64,000 bases of DNA from Jeotgalibaca porci (GTDB lineage: Bacteria > Bacillota > Bacilli > Lactobacillales > Aerococcaceae), in assembly GCF_011299095.1 (NCBI RefSeq), contig NZ_CP049889.1, forward strand, positions 222,501 to 286,500. The letters are read 5' to 3'. The first letter of the stretch is position 1; every line of letters starts with the position of its first letter. The notes under the pieces were generated by a model. That model had not been told where the DNA came from. It was given only the letters and a program-made list of their open reading frames with translations, and made no database searches. Positions 40,348 through 49,409 of the stretch are shown here, piece after piece. The position numbers were made by a program, and so were the translations under genes.

Positions 40348-41709
40348 ATGTGCTAATTCGTAAATATCGACCTGTCCGTTTAGTTCGCCATCATAGCGCA
40401 TCACAAAGGGTCCTTCTTCAAAGAAACGTGCACTGGCTACAATCGTCCCGTCATTTGCGAAAATTTCAATACTGGATCCGTCGATAAAAATACGGACATC
40501 TTTCAGCTGTTCATCCACTAGTGTTTTCCGCGTTTCAGGTTGATTCGTCAACCAATTCCTGCGTTCCAACGTGAAGCTTTTTTCCAAAACGTCATAATAC
40601 AATTTTGTATCTTCTTTAAGCACAAGTGTGAACGAAGCTTCCGCTTCTATGTTCATTACTAATTCATAAGCATATTCGTCCGATGCAACTAACCATGGTT
40701 CCGTCAGGGCATAAGTCGTTTTATTTTTACGTAACAATGCTAATTCAACAACTGGAATTTGCTTCAACTTTCCCTTTTCGAACTTTAATTCGCGCGGGAT
40801 GGTCAAATTATGAATCCAACCCTCTGCTATTGTAGGTACAGCTTGCTCAACAGCCGGCTCCATCACACCCATCCAGGCAAATAAAATGCGTCTGCCGTCA
40901 TCCGCTTCAAATGTCTGGGGAGCATAAAACTCAAATCCCCAGTCTATTTCGGTCATCGGCTCATCCGCCAATTGGAACTTAGAGCCTGTTTTCTCAACTG
41001 GAAAATAAACGCTATGATAAATATTTTGGAACTGGTCGCCCTTTGCTTTCAACCCTTGCGGTGAAAGTAAGCATACCCACTGGTCATCGATCTGAAATAA
41101 ATCCGGACATTCCCACATATAGGCTTTGCCGTCAGCCGGTAGGATTTCGCCTAGATAGTTCCATTCTCTGAGATCATCCGAGGCATACCAAATGGCGGTC
41201 CCCTTCAAATCATCTGTTTGAGCACCCAACAGGAGAAACCATTTATCATCCGGTTGAGAATACCAAACTTTAGGATCTCGGACATGTCTAGTAAAACCTT
41301 CGGGATGTGCAAATAAGGGGCCATTCTTTTCAAAGGTTAGACCATCAGCTGAAGTTGCATAACATTGGTAACTTTTTTTAGTGCCATCTTCTTCAATGAC
41401 ATTTCCGGTATAAAATAAATACAAAACATCATCTTTTACGACCGCAGACCCGGAATAGATACCATCTTTATCATAGTATTCAGAAGGAGCCAACGCAATT
41501 TCCCGTCTTTCCCAGTCCACCATATTATCAGAAACCATGTGTCCCCAGTTTTTATTGATATGTTTCGTACCAGTGGGGTTCCACTGGTAGAAAACATGAT
41601 ACTTCCCATTGAACTGCACCAAGCCGTTTGGATCATTTAACAATCCGTGTAACGGCGTGATGTGATAAGCCAATGGGTATTTTGATTGTGCTACTACACC
41701 ATCTAACAT
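40327..41709 (-). CDS. scrB: Sucrose-6-phosphate hydrolase (GH32)
   Basis: Cleaves sucrose 6-phosphate, made during PTS uptake, to glucose 6-phosphate and fructose. The GH32 propeller has the nucleophile Asp26 in LLNDPNGLVQF, VRDPKVW as transition-state stabiliser and WECPDLF with the acid/base Glu. A C-terminal beta-sandwich (about 330-450) carries VRIFIDGSSIEIFANDG. Length 460 residues. It is the last gene of scrR-scrA-scrB, 10 nt after scrA. Confidence 0.96.
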   Translation of the reverse strand: MLDGVVAQSKYPLAYHITPLHGLLNDPNGLVQFNGKYHVFYQWNPTGTKHINKNWGHMVSDNMVDWERREIALAPSEYYDKDGIYSGSAVVKDDVLYLFYTGNVIEEDGTKKSYQCYATSADGLTFEKNGPLFAHPEGFTRHVRDPKVWYSQPDDKWFLLLGAQTDDLKGTAIWYASDDLREWNYLGEILPADGKAYMWECPDLFQIDDQWVCLLSPQGLKAKGDQFQNIYHSVYFPVEKTGSKFQLADEPMTEIDWGFEFYAPQTFEADDGRRILFAWMGVMEPAVEQAVPTIAEGWIHNLTIPRELKFEKGKLKQIPVVELALLRKNKTTYALTEPWLVASDEYAYELVMNIEAEASFTLVLKEDTKLYYDVLEKSFTLERRNWLTNQPETRKTLVDEQLKDVRIFIDGSSIEIFANDGTIVASARFFEEGPFVMRYDGELNGQVDIYELAHKKPLSE

Positions 41710-41719
41710 AATAAAACTC

Positions 41720-43111
41720 CTAAATCTCTTTTAAGTCTTCGTCTTTGAACCCAAAGAAATATGTCAAAGCGAAGCCGGTTGCAATTGCAATGACGTTTAC
41801 CAAGATATACGGTAGCAATTGACTGTCCAAGTACAAAAGAATTCCCGGGATAACAGTGATAGACATGCCTGAGCCTGCTAATTGCAAGATATTGGCAACA
41901 AAACCACCGACTGCCCCACCGATTAATCCCATTACGAATGGTTTTCCATACCGTAAGTTGACTCCGAAAATAGCTGGTTCCGTAATTCCTAAGAAAGCAG
42001 ATAGTGCGGATGGGAAAGCCAAAGCTTTTAGTTTCACGTTCTTCGTTTTCAATCCAACAGCTAATGTCGCGCCACCTTGAGCTGCCATCCCACTGGTAAT
42101 AATCGCGTTAAAGGGGTTCTCTCCCAAGTTCGTCAACAATTGAACTTCCAAGAAGTTGAAGATATGGTGAACACCTGTCACAACGATGACTTGGTTCAGT
42201 CCACCGATAATTAAGCCGGCCAAACCAAACGGTAGTGATAGTAGCCATTGTGTTGCGTTTAAGACGACTGTTTCAAATGAGTGGAAAATTGGACCAATAA
42301 TCATTAAGGACAGGATACTCATAATTAGCAATGTCAAAAATGGCGTAACCAGTAAGTCAAATGTCTCAGAAACAACTTTATGTAATTTCTTTTCGAGCTT
42401 CGCGCCAAGAATTCCGGCAATAAAAGCTGGAAGAACCGTTCCTTGATACCCCACAATCGGGATAAAACCAAGCAACATAATAGGCGAAGCATCCCCCGCC
42501 GCAACAGCATAAGCATTTGGCAAGGACGGATTTACCAACATCAATCCAAGAACTATCCCAATAACCGGACTTCCACCGAAGACCTTAAATGTTGACCAAG
42601 CAACCAAAGCAGGTAAAAATGCAAAAGCAGTATCAGTTAATACTTGTGTATAAAGTAAAAAATTCTGACTAATTGAATCAGGCGTCATCCCGAAAATGTC
42701 TAGAATTTGCGGTTGCGTCAAAAGACCACGAAGTCCCATAAATAATCCAGTTGCCACTAACACTGGAATAATTGGAACGAACACGTCACCAAATGTCCGA
42801 ATTGCGCGTTTGAAGAAGTTTCCTTCCTGCACTACTTGTTTTTGTTCAGAACGTGATACTTCGGCAACACCTAATTTTGCAACCTCATCATAAATCTTGT
42901 TTACTGTACCCGTTCCAAAGATTATTTGATATTGGCCTGAGTTGAAGAAAGCCCCTTTAACCTTATCAATATTTTCAACCCGATCTTTGTCAATCAACTT
43001 CTCGTCATTGATCATCACACGAAGCCGCGTCGCACAATGCGATACGCTGGCGATGTTCTCCTCTCCTCCGATAGCCTGAATAACCTCTTTTGCAATTTCT
43101 CTGTTCTCCAA
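41720..43111 (-). CDS. scrA: PTS sucrose-specific transporter, EIIBC
   Basis: Imports and phosphorylates sucrose. The EIIB domain (residues 1-85) carries the phosphorylated Cys26 in SVSHCATRLR, and the EIIC membrane domain (about 110-455) has GVHHIFNFLEVQLL, FPSALSAFLGITEPAIFGVN and similar glucose-superfamily motifs. No EIIA is attached, so a glucose-type EIIA must be supplied elsewhere. It starts at TTG 43111 with AAAGGAGGAAACAAAG; the longer upstream frame overlaps the operators. Length 463 residues. Regulated by ScrR operators and a strong promoter just upstream. Confidence 0.95.
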   Translation of the reverse strand: MENREIAKEVIQAIGGEENIASVSHCATRLRVMINDEKLIDKDRVENIDKVKGAFFNSGQYQIIFGTGTVNKIYDEVAKLGVAEVSRSEQKQVVQEGNFFKRAIRTFGDVFVPIIPVLVATGLFMGLRGLLTQPQILDIFGMTPDSISQNFLLYTQVLTDTAFAFLPALVAWSTFKVFGGSPVIGIVLGLMLVNPSLPNAYAVAAGDASPIMLLGFIPIVGYQGTVLPAFIAGILGAKLEKKLHKVVSETFDLLVTPFLTLLIMSILSLMIIGPIFHSFETVVLNATQWLLSLPFGLAGLIIGGLNQVIVVTGVHHIFNFLEVQLLTNLGENPFNAIITSGMAAQGGATLAVGLKTKNVKLKALAFPSALSAFLGITEPAIFGVNLRYGKPFVMGLIGGAVGGFVANILQLAGSGMSITVIPGILLYLDSQLLPYILVNVIAIATGFALTYFFGFKDEDLKEI

Positions 43112-43131
43112 CTTTGTTTCCTCCTTTATTT

Positions 43132-43183
43132 CCGGTACCGGTCCCACAATGCCTCAAAATAAATGAGGGACCGGTCCCTCATT
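43132..43183 (-). promoter_or_regulatory. Two ScrR-type operators in the scrA leader
   Basis: A perfect 22-bp palindrome at 43162-43183 with core GAGGGACCGGTCCCTC, and a second half-matched site GGGACCGGTACCGG at 43132-43145. Both have the CCGG-type centre of LacI-family operators and lie just downstream of the scr -10, where bound ScrR would block transcription. Confidence 0.78.
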
Positions 43184-43194
43184 GACTTTCTTAG

Positions 43195-43223
43195 AATTTA
43201 CCATGTTATGAATACGCTGTCAA
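43195..43223 (-). promoter_or_regulatory. scrA-scrB promoter
   Basis: Minus-strand TTGACA (43218-43223), 17-base spacer, TAAATT (43195-43200). The -35 overlaps the scrR stop codon. Confidence 0.83.
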
Positions 43224-44200
43224 GCGTTATCAACAACACTGTCTCTTTTTAAAAATGTCACAGCGATTATACTTTCCCTCGCAATATCTCTTCCTTGAAT
43301 CTGTGCAAATAAATTAAAAGCAGCCGTTTCACCCACTAATTCGTGGTGGAAATCCATCGTTGTCAATGGCGGCGTTAAAAATTCACTGAAGGCGTACCCC
43401 CCGAATCCCGCCAACGAAATATCTTTGCCAACCATCAACCCCAGTTCATGCGCAGCGCGATAAAATCCCATGGCCATATTGTCGGTCGCACAAATATATA
43501 AAGTTGAACGTGGTTTTTTAAGCAAATCCAACGCCAAATAATAGTTGTCTTTCGTCCGAAATGTTGACATCACTTCGGTAACAGACACGCCCGCTTCCTG
43601 AAACGTTTCCCTGATACCGCGTTTGCGTTCGACACCGATAGAATAATCATTTTCAGTAACACCGATATACGTCACCGTTTGATGATTGAAAGAAAGTAAA
43701 TGCGAAGCAAGCTTCTTCCCCGCTGCATAATTGTCGTGATTGACCGAAAAAACATCCGCGTGGTTCTGCCCTATAAAAAGAATCGGAACCGAGATTGCTT
43801 CTTGCGCTTCAAGGTGCTGCGGTGTAATTTCTGTTGCAATTAAAATAATGCCCGCCACTTTATTTTGCATGAGACTGTAAATACTTTCAATCTCTCGTTC
43901 AACCGCCAAGTCCGTATTGGATATCAGAATTTGATAGCCCTCCTCCCGAGCCGTTCGATTAATACCGTCCAACATACTCATCGCAGACGGGGAATCAATC
44001 CGAGGAATAATGACCCCGATAAAGTTACTCTTGTCTGATTTCAATGTCCGTGCAAATTCATTTGGAACATAATTGTACTTCTCAATCACTAATTTTATTT
44101 TTTCAGCTGTTTCTTCACTCACGTAGCCATCATTCAGATAGCGCGAGACGGTACTTTTGGATACGCCAGCTTCTTGGGCAATTTGTCTGATTGTGATCAT
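43220..44200 (-). CDS. scrR: LacI family sucrose operon repressor
   Basis: A 326-residue LacI/GalR regulator. The helix-turn-helix TIRQIAQEAGVSKSTVSRYLN occupies residues 3-22, the hinge follows, and a periplasmic-binding-protein-like sensor domain (about 60-325) includes FIGVIIPRIDSPSAM and GFGGYAFSEFLTPPLTTMDF. It is upstream of scrA and scrB on the same strand, and palindromic operators lie in the scrA leader, so it is almost certainly ScrR. The inducer is probably sucrose 6-phosphate or fructose. The ATG 44200 has AAAAGGTGGTGGCATT. Confidence 0.92.
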   Translation of the reverse strand: MITIRQIAQEAGVSKSTVSRYLNDGYVSEETAEKIKLVIEKYNYVPNEFARTLKSDKSNFIGVIIPRIDSPSAMSMLDGINRTAREEGYQILISNTDLAVEREIESIYSLMQNKVAGIILIATEITPQHLEAQEAISVPILFIGQNHADVFSVNHDNYAAGKKLASHLLSFNHQTVTYIGVTENDYSIGVERKRGIRETFQEAGVSVTEVMSTFRTKDNYYLALDLLKKPRSTLYICATDNMAMGFYRAAHELGLMVGKDISLAGFGGYAFSEFLTPPLTTMDFHHELVGETAAFNLFAQIQGRDIARESIIAVTFLKRDSVVDNA

Positions 44201-44306
44201 AATGCCACCACCTTTTCAAAATTCATCTTCATTTTATCATAGAATCGAAAAAGCGCGTGCGATTCTTTGTCGTGGGGTGTGTTTTTGAGCACGTTTACGA
44301 GACGCT

Positions 44307-44343
44307 AAACTCCCCCCCTCGATAAAGCCGAGGAGAGGAGTTT
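44307..44343 (-). terminator. Terminator downstream of the flotillin gene
   Basis: AAACTCC / GGAGTTT outer stem with an inner CTCG/CGAG pairing, imperfect, 11 nt after the flotillin stop. No strong U run follows. Confidence 0.55.
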
Positions 44344-44353
44344 GTGTCACGCG

Positions 44354-45877
44354 TTATACAATTTCTTCAACTGCTGCTTCTTCTTTTATTTCTGATATCT
44401 GAGCAGTCGCACTTAATGTTTCATTTAATTCAGCCAGTTTAGAACCAACATTACTATTTCCAACATAGTTATTAATCAAGTCGGTTAGATCCAACCCCAT
44501 CGTTTCTTTCAAACTTTCCTGGATCCCCGCAAGTGTTTTTGTTGTGTAGCCACTTACTTGTGAAACACCGTTTCCTTCACCGCCATCAATAATCGTAATT
44601 TTATCGATATTACTAATTGGCTCAGCTGCAGCTCTTACAATTTCTGGATAGACTTTCAGTAACTCAAGCATAATTGCCTGTTGACCATAGGCTTTGTAGG
44701 CTTCTGCAAGTTTTTGCGCTGCTTCTGCCTTTGCTCTACCCACTTCCGAAATACGCAATGATTCTGCTTCTGCATTTGCTCGTCCGACTTTTTCGATACT
44801 GTCCGCTTCAGCTAGGGCATTTAATTCAATTTCTTTCGCGCTTGCTTCTGCGTCCAAAATCCGCTTTTGTTTATCGGCTTCGGCACTTTGCACATCCGCA
44901 TATCGTTTAGCGTCAGCTGCTTTCTCAACTTCAGCTTCTAATTTCTTAGCCGCCAAGAAAACTTCTTCCGTTTCAATTTCAATTTGTTTTCTACGCTCAA
45001 CAAGTTCAATTTCTTTTTGCTTGATAACCAATTCTTTTTGCAATTCAGCATCTTGAAGCTGATAAGCTTTATCAGCGATGGCTTGTTGAATGTCTTGTTC
45101 ACGCTTGTACTCTGCTAACTTCAATTGCTTTTCTTTTTCAGATAGGGCAATTTCACCCGCACGTCTATTTTCTGCTTCACGTGCCTGCATCATTGCGTCT
45201 GCTCTTTGAATTTTGGTTGTTTTTTCTGCTTCCGCTTCAGCAATTTCAGCATTCTTCTTCACTTCAGCAATTTGTGGACGACCCAAGCTCTCTAAATAAC
45301 CGTTTGAGTCGGTTACATCTTTGATTGTAAATGATACAATCTTTAATCCCATTTTCTCCAAATCTTGCGAAGCAACTTGCTGAACTTGCGCACCAAATTC
45401 ATCACGTTCACGGTAGATTTCTTCAACAGTTAAACTCCCTAAAATAGCACGCAAGTGACCTTCTAATACTTCTTGCGCTTCTTCTTCCAATTCATGCGTT
45501 TCTTTTCCTAAATATTGTTCAGCCGCAGTCGCGATTTCTTCCACTGAAGAACCAACCTTGATGATAACTGTTCCCGTTGCGGAAATCGGTACACCTTGTC
45601 TGGTATAAACTTCACTTGCCGCAACTTCCAACTTGCTGGACATTAGTGAAATACGTTTTCCTTGTTGGAAAATAGGCCATAGGAATGTCCCTCCACCGCG
45701 GACAATTTTCATTTTATTGTTTTCTCTATCTGTAAATACACTCGTTCCTTTTCCTAGAAAACTCCCACTAACGATCAAAGCTGTATCAGGCGATACCGTG
45801 ACGTAACGACCAATGATTGCAACTAGAAATACAATGACGATTACTGCTATACCAATCCAAATGATATAATTTTCCAT
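44354..45877 (-). CDS. floT: Flotillin-like scaffold protein
   Basis: A 507-residue flotillin/YuaG homologue. An N-terminal membrane hairpin (residues 4-27) is followed by an SPFH/PHB domain (about 30-190) and a long Glu/Ala/Lys-rich coiled coil (about 200-400) with repeated EAEA and RAEAE-like heptads. The variable C-terminal tail has Gly/Val-rich LDLTDLINNYVG. Flotillins organise functional membrane microdomains. It follows an NfeD-family gene by 29 bp, the yuaF-yuaG arrangement of Bacillus. Confidence 0.95.
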   Translation of the reverse strand: MENYIIWIGIAVIVIVFLVAIIGRYVTVSPDTALIVSGSFLGKGTSVFTDRENNKMKIVRGGGTFLWPIFQQGKRISLMSSKLEVAASEVYTRQGVPISATGTVIIKVGSSVEEIATAAEQYLGKETHELEEEAQEVLEGHLRAILGSLTVEEIYRERDEFGAQVQQVASQDLEKMGLKIVSFTIKDVTDSNGYLESLGRPQIAEVKKNAEIAEAEAEKTTKIQRADAMMQAREAENRRAGEIALSEKEKQLKLAEYKREQDIQQAIADKAYQLQDAELQKELVIKQKEIELVERRKQIEIETEEVFLAAKKLEAEVEKAADAKRYADVQSAEADKQKRILDAEASAKEIELNALAEADSIEKVGRANAEAESLRISEVGRAKAEAAQKLAEAYKAYGQQAIMLELLKVYPEIVRAAAEPISNIDKITIIDGGEGNGVSQVSGYTTKTLAGIQESLKETMGLDLTDLINNYVGNSNVGSKLAELNETLSATAQISEIKEEAAVEEIV

Positions 45878-45906
45878 TCATTATCCACTTCTTTTCTATA
45901 GTTTCT

Positions 45907-46476
45907 TTATTTTCCCCAACGACTCTCCAACGGGGGTAAAAATTCTTTTATTTCTTCCGGTGAAACAAAGACAATTGCATCCTTGACATCTCGAACACGA
46001 ATCGCTTGACCTGTTTCAATCCGTAATAACTCTTCTTCGCCTTGCTGGTGATAAATTTTTGCTGTCGCCGCTACATTCCCGAATACAGTGTATAAAACGA
46101 CTTCACCCAAGCGCTCTTTCGTAAGAGCAACAGTTACCTTCCCAGGCTCCCCAATATAATTTTTTCGGGACAAAAGCGCATTTGTCTCTGCTTTCTCCTG
46201 AAATGGAACAAAGACAAAAACTTTTATGAAAATAATTGCAACAGAGACACCTAAAAAAATTCCTGTTAAGAGAAACATATTATTTTGTGCATCCTCACTC
46301 ATTTTGGTCATAAACATTCCCACAATGAATAAACTGATAAAAACGTCACAAATATCGTAGTACTCCAACGTCAAGAAATCTTTAATGGGGATGGATACAA
46401 CTGCACCTACTATTCCGATGATCATTATAATATTCGCAGTTGTTAGAGACTCAATAATTGCTTGCAATTCGCCCAC
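45907..46476 (-). CDS. yuaF: NfeD family membrane protein, YuaF-like
   Basis: A 189-residue protein with three membrane helices (about 15-34, 42-60 and 68-90) and a C-terminal soluble OB-fold domain (about 110-185, IGEPGKVTVALTKERLGEVV). This is the short NfeD type without protease. NfeD1b proteins are partners of flotillins, and floT follows directly. The start is uncertain. GTG 46476 lies very close to GAGG, while TTG 46467 would have GGTGG five bases upstream. Confidence 0.9.
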   Translation of the reverse strand: MGELQAIIESLTTANIIMIIGIVGAVVSIPIKDFLTLEYYDICDVFISLFIVGMFMTKMSEDAQNNMFLLTGIFLGVSVAIIFIKVFVFVPFQEKAETNALLSRKNYIGEPGKVTVALTKERLGEVVLYTVFGNVAATAKIYHQQGEEELLRIETGQAIRVRDVKDAIVFVSPEEIKEFLPPLESRWGK

Positions 46477-46579
46477 CGCCTCTCAAATTACGTGAAATTG
46501 CTTACATTCTTTAAACAACTTAAGCATACTACAAAATAAACAACATGTATATTTATTTTCAAAAAATAATAATGAATCC

Positions 46580-46608
46580 ATCTCTGTAAACAACCTGATT
46601 GCAGAGAT
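46580..46608 (-). terminator. Possible terminator downstream of the LacI regulator
   Basis: ATCTCTG / CAGAGAT stem with a 15-nt loop and a T-rich tail on the minus strand. Weak. Confidence 0.4.
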
Positions 46609-46632
46609 AGACTCACTATTCAATTTACAGCT

Positions 46633-47643
46633 TTAGCAAGAACCATGAATCACAATTTTATGCGGAATCACAATCCTTTTAATCGGTTCATCATTATTTA
46701 CAATTTGCGCGACCAACTGCTTAACTGCCTCTAGTCCTAAATCAAAAATATGAATATCAACAGATGATAAAGATGGACTCGAAAGTTCAGAGAGAATGGT
46801 ATTATTAAACCCCATCAACGCGACGTTTTGCGGCACTGTTAAACCTTGTTCATGCAATGCTTGTAACACTTTCACAGCCAAAAAGTCATCTTCTACTAAG
46901 ATAGCTGTTGGTGGAAGTATGCTAGCCATCAGCTTTTTTATCACGTGGTTCTCATCCTTTGATTGGATTTCATTTTGAATGATATATTCCTGACGAATGG
47001 GTATCCCGGCTTCTTGTAAAGCTTCCTTATACCCCGATATCCGTGCAATTGTCATCGTGAAACTGTCCTTCGCACCAATAAATGCAACTTGTTTATGACC
47101 GTGATTCAAAAATGTCTGAGTCGCTTCTTTCGCCGCAGCGACGTTATCGTTATCGATCCACGTAATCTTACTGGAAGCTATTGAAGGCTGACCAATCACA
47201 ACAAACGGAAATTTTTGAGCTAGTAAATACGCCATGATTGGGTCATCTATCCGCGAATACAACATTAAAATACCATCTACGCGCCTCCCTTGTACCATAT
47301 TAATAACATCGTTTAAAATTTCCGTCTCATTTTTCCCTGTTGTTAATTGAATACCATATTTATGTTCATGCGCACCTTCACTGATTGCACGCAATACCTC
47401 CGTAAAAAAAGGATTCTGAAAAGCACTATTGCCAGAACTAGGAAAGACAATCCCCACAACATTCGTACTTTGATTAACCAAACTGCGGGCAATGAAATTG
47501 GGATGATACCCCAATTCATCCATAGCTTCGCGCACTTTCATTTTTGTTTCTTTACTGATTCGGGGACTGTCAGAAATCACCCTTGAAACAGTTGACATCG
47601 AGACGCCCGTTGCCTCAGCAACGTCGCGGAGCGTAACAGCCAT
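46633..47643 (-). CDS. LacI family regulator of the sugar ABC operon (MalR-like)
   Basis: A 336-residue LacI regulator. The helix-turn-helix VTLRDVAEATGVSMSTVSRV is at residues 3-22, the hinge helix PNFIARSLVNQ near 50-60, and the sensor domain has GIVFPSSGN, GRRVDGILMLYSR and MGFNNTILSELSSPSLSSVD. The last part resembles MalR proteins. It starts at ATG 47643 directly after the permease stop, with AAGGG in the permease end, so it is translated as the final gene of the ABC operon. Candidate operators lie at 50966-50979 and 51030-51041. The inducing sugar is unknown. Confidence 0.88.
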   Translation of the reverse strand: MAVTLRDVAEATGVSMSTVSRVISDSPRISKETKMKVREAMDELGYHPNFIARSLVNQSTNVVGIVFPSSGNSAFQNPFFTEVLRAISEGAHEHKYGIQLTTGKNETEILNDVINMVQGRRVDGILMLYSRIDDPIMAYLLAQKFPFVVIGQPSIASSKITWIDNDNVAAAKEATQTFLNHGHKQVAFIGAKDSFTMTIARISGYKEALQEAGIPIRQEYIIQNEIQSKDENHVIKKLMASILPPTAILVEDDFLAVKVLQALHEQGLTVPQNVALMGFNNTILSELSSPSLSSVDIHIFDLGLEAVKQLVAQIVNNDEPIKRIVIPHKIVIHGSC

Positions 47644-47647
47644 CAAA

Positions 47648-48490
47648 TCACCCTTTCACGGCGCCAGCAGTAATACTCTTGATGATATGTTTTTGACTGG
47701 ATAGGTAAAAAACAATAACAGGAATAATGGCTAGTACGAGTAAGGCCATTAAAGCACCATAGTCGGTATTACCATAAGAACCTTGTAAATATTGAATCGC
47801 AATTGGAATGGTCTTATACTCGGTACCCAGTAAAAGATAAGGTAACAAGTAGTCATTCCAAATCCACATCGCATTCAAAATCGAAACCGTAATGACCGTT
47901 GGCTTCAAGATAGGTAAAACCACTAAGAAGAACGTCCGAATCGGACCGCACCCGTCAATAATCGCTGCCTCTTCAATTTCTTTCGGTACTGATTTGATAA
48001 AGCCGGTAAATACAAATACCGATAAACCTGAGCCGAATCCGAGGTAAACAAACACAATGCCCAACGGATTATCCAAATGCATTTGGTTCGCAAACCACGT
48101 CAATGTAAACATGACCATTTGGAATGGCACAATCATTGAGAAGACAAATAAATAATAGAGTGCCGAGGTAAATTTGTTCTTTACGCGGACAATAAACCAC
48201 GCTGTCATGGATGTTAATAGAACGATGGTCCCAACTGATAAAACAGTAATCAAGACGGAATAGCCAAATGCATACCAAAAATTAACTGTCTCGATTCCTC
48301 GTATGTAGTTATCCAAACCGACAAACGTCGTACTATTTGGTAAGGAGAACAGATCTTCACTGATATACAATTTCCCTTTGAAAGAGTTAATAAAAATCAA
48401 CAGAATTGGCGCTAAAAAAATTACTGCCAATCCGAGTAATACCACAAACCAAATTTTATCGCGTCGGGCTTTGTTTATTTTTTCATTCAT
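47648..48490 (-). CDS. Carbohydrate ABC transporter permease, MalG-like
   Basis: A 280-residue CUT1 permease with six membrane helices. The cytoplasmic EAA loop KEIEEAAIIDGCGPIRTFFLVVLP-type segment lies near residues 168-190 (EAAIIDGCGPIRTFF), where the ATPase docks. Its stop is 5 nt from the LacI start, and its ATG overlaps the previous permease end by 1 nt. The matching ATPase is not in the window, so a shared MsmK-type ATPase encoded elsewhere is likely. Confidence 0.93.
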   Translation of the reverse strand: MNEKINKARRDKIWFVVLLGLAVIFLAPILLIFINSFKGKLYISEDLFSLPNSTTFVGLDNYIRGIETVNFWYAFGYSVLITVLSVGTIVLLTSMTAWFIVRVKNKFTSALYYLFVFSMIVPFQMVMFTLTWFANQMHLDNPLGIVFVYLGFGSGLSVFVFTGFIKSVPKEIEEAAIIDGCGPIRTFFLVVLPILKPTVITVSILNAMWIWNDYLLPYLLLGTEYKTIPIAIQYLQGSYGNTDYGALMALLVLAIIPVIVFYLSSQKHIIKSITAGAVKG

Positions 48491-49332
48491 CAGTGTTCGA
48501 CCTCCTTACTGCGCGTTAAGTAAACCTGCGTAATGGCAATGATACCGACCAGGATGAAGAAAATGACTGCCTTCGCCTGTCCGACACCTTCCCACCCCAT
48601 CCGACCATAGAAGGTTTTGTAAATATTCAAAGCCAACATCGTTGTGTTCTCAGCCGGAGCTCCATTCGTTAATGCCAAGTTCTGATCGAAAAGTTTAAAT
48701 GAATTCGTCAGTGTCAAGAATAAGCAGATGGTAGCTGAGGGCGTCACCAATGGAATTGTCACATTTTTCAGAATTTGTAGTTTGCTGGCTCCATCTATTT
48801 TGGCAGCTTCAAACAAATCTTCGGAAATGTTTTGAATCCCAGAAATGTAAATAACCATCATATACCCAATCAATTGCCAGTTCATCATGATAACCAAGCC
48901 CCAGAATCCGTAGCTTGGATTGAAGGTAATCGTGACACCAAAGTTATATAAAATAGAGTTAATAATTGCCAACCAAACATATCCTAAAACGATTCCGCCA
49001 ATTAAGTTTGGCATAAAGAAAACCGTTCGATATAGCTTTGTTCCTTTAATTGTTCCTGTTAAAAGTAACGCCAACAAAAACGCCAAGATATTAATAGATA
49101 CTACCGAAACAACCGTGAATTTAACCGTAAACCAAAGTGCACTTACAAACGTTGGATCTGCGAAAGCTTTTTTATAATTCTCAAAGCCAATCCATACCGC
49201 ATCACGAACCGTATTAAACTCCGTGAACGATAAATACACACCTAGGATAAACGGAATTAAAAACGCAATGATAAAAGCGAGCAGTGTTGGCAGTACAAAT
49301 ATGGGAAAATATTTTTTTAACGACTTATGCAT
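48490..49332 (-). CDS. Carbohydrate ABC transporter permease, MalF-like
   Basis: A 280-residue CUT1 permease with six predicted helices, without the large periplasmic loop of E. coli MalF. The EAA motif FEAAKIDGASKLQILKNVTI is at about residues 178-197. It lies between the binding protein and the second permease. The start ATG 49332 has GGAGGGATTAACG upstream. Substrate not deducible from sequence alone. Confidence 0.93.
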   Translation of the reverse strand: MHKSLKKYFPIFVLPTLLAFIIAFLIPFILGVYLSFTEFNTVRDAVWIGFENYKKAFADPTFVSALWFTVKFTVVSVVSINILAFLLALLLTGTIKGTKLYRTVFFMPNLIGGIVLGYVWLAIINSILYNFGVTITFNPSYGFWGLVIMMNWQLIGYMMVIYISGIQNISEDLFEAAKIDGASKLQILKNVTIPLVTPSATICLFLTLTNSFKLFDQNLALTNGAPAENTTMLALNIYKTFYGRMGWEGVGQAKAVIFFILVGIIAITQVYLTRSKEVEH

Positions 49333-49409
49333 CGTTAATCCCTCCTATATAAGATAAAAGACAATTAGTCTTCCCAGAGTAATCCAAGAAGACTAATTGA
49401 GGAATGATT

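Noticed and set aside
43205-43225. cre site for CcpA at the scr promoter
   Set aside because: TGTCAAGCGTTATCA matches the consensus only if one base is deleted, and it coincides with the -35 box and scrR stop.
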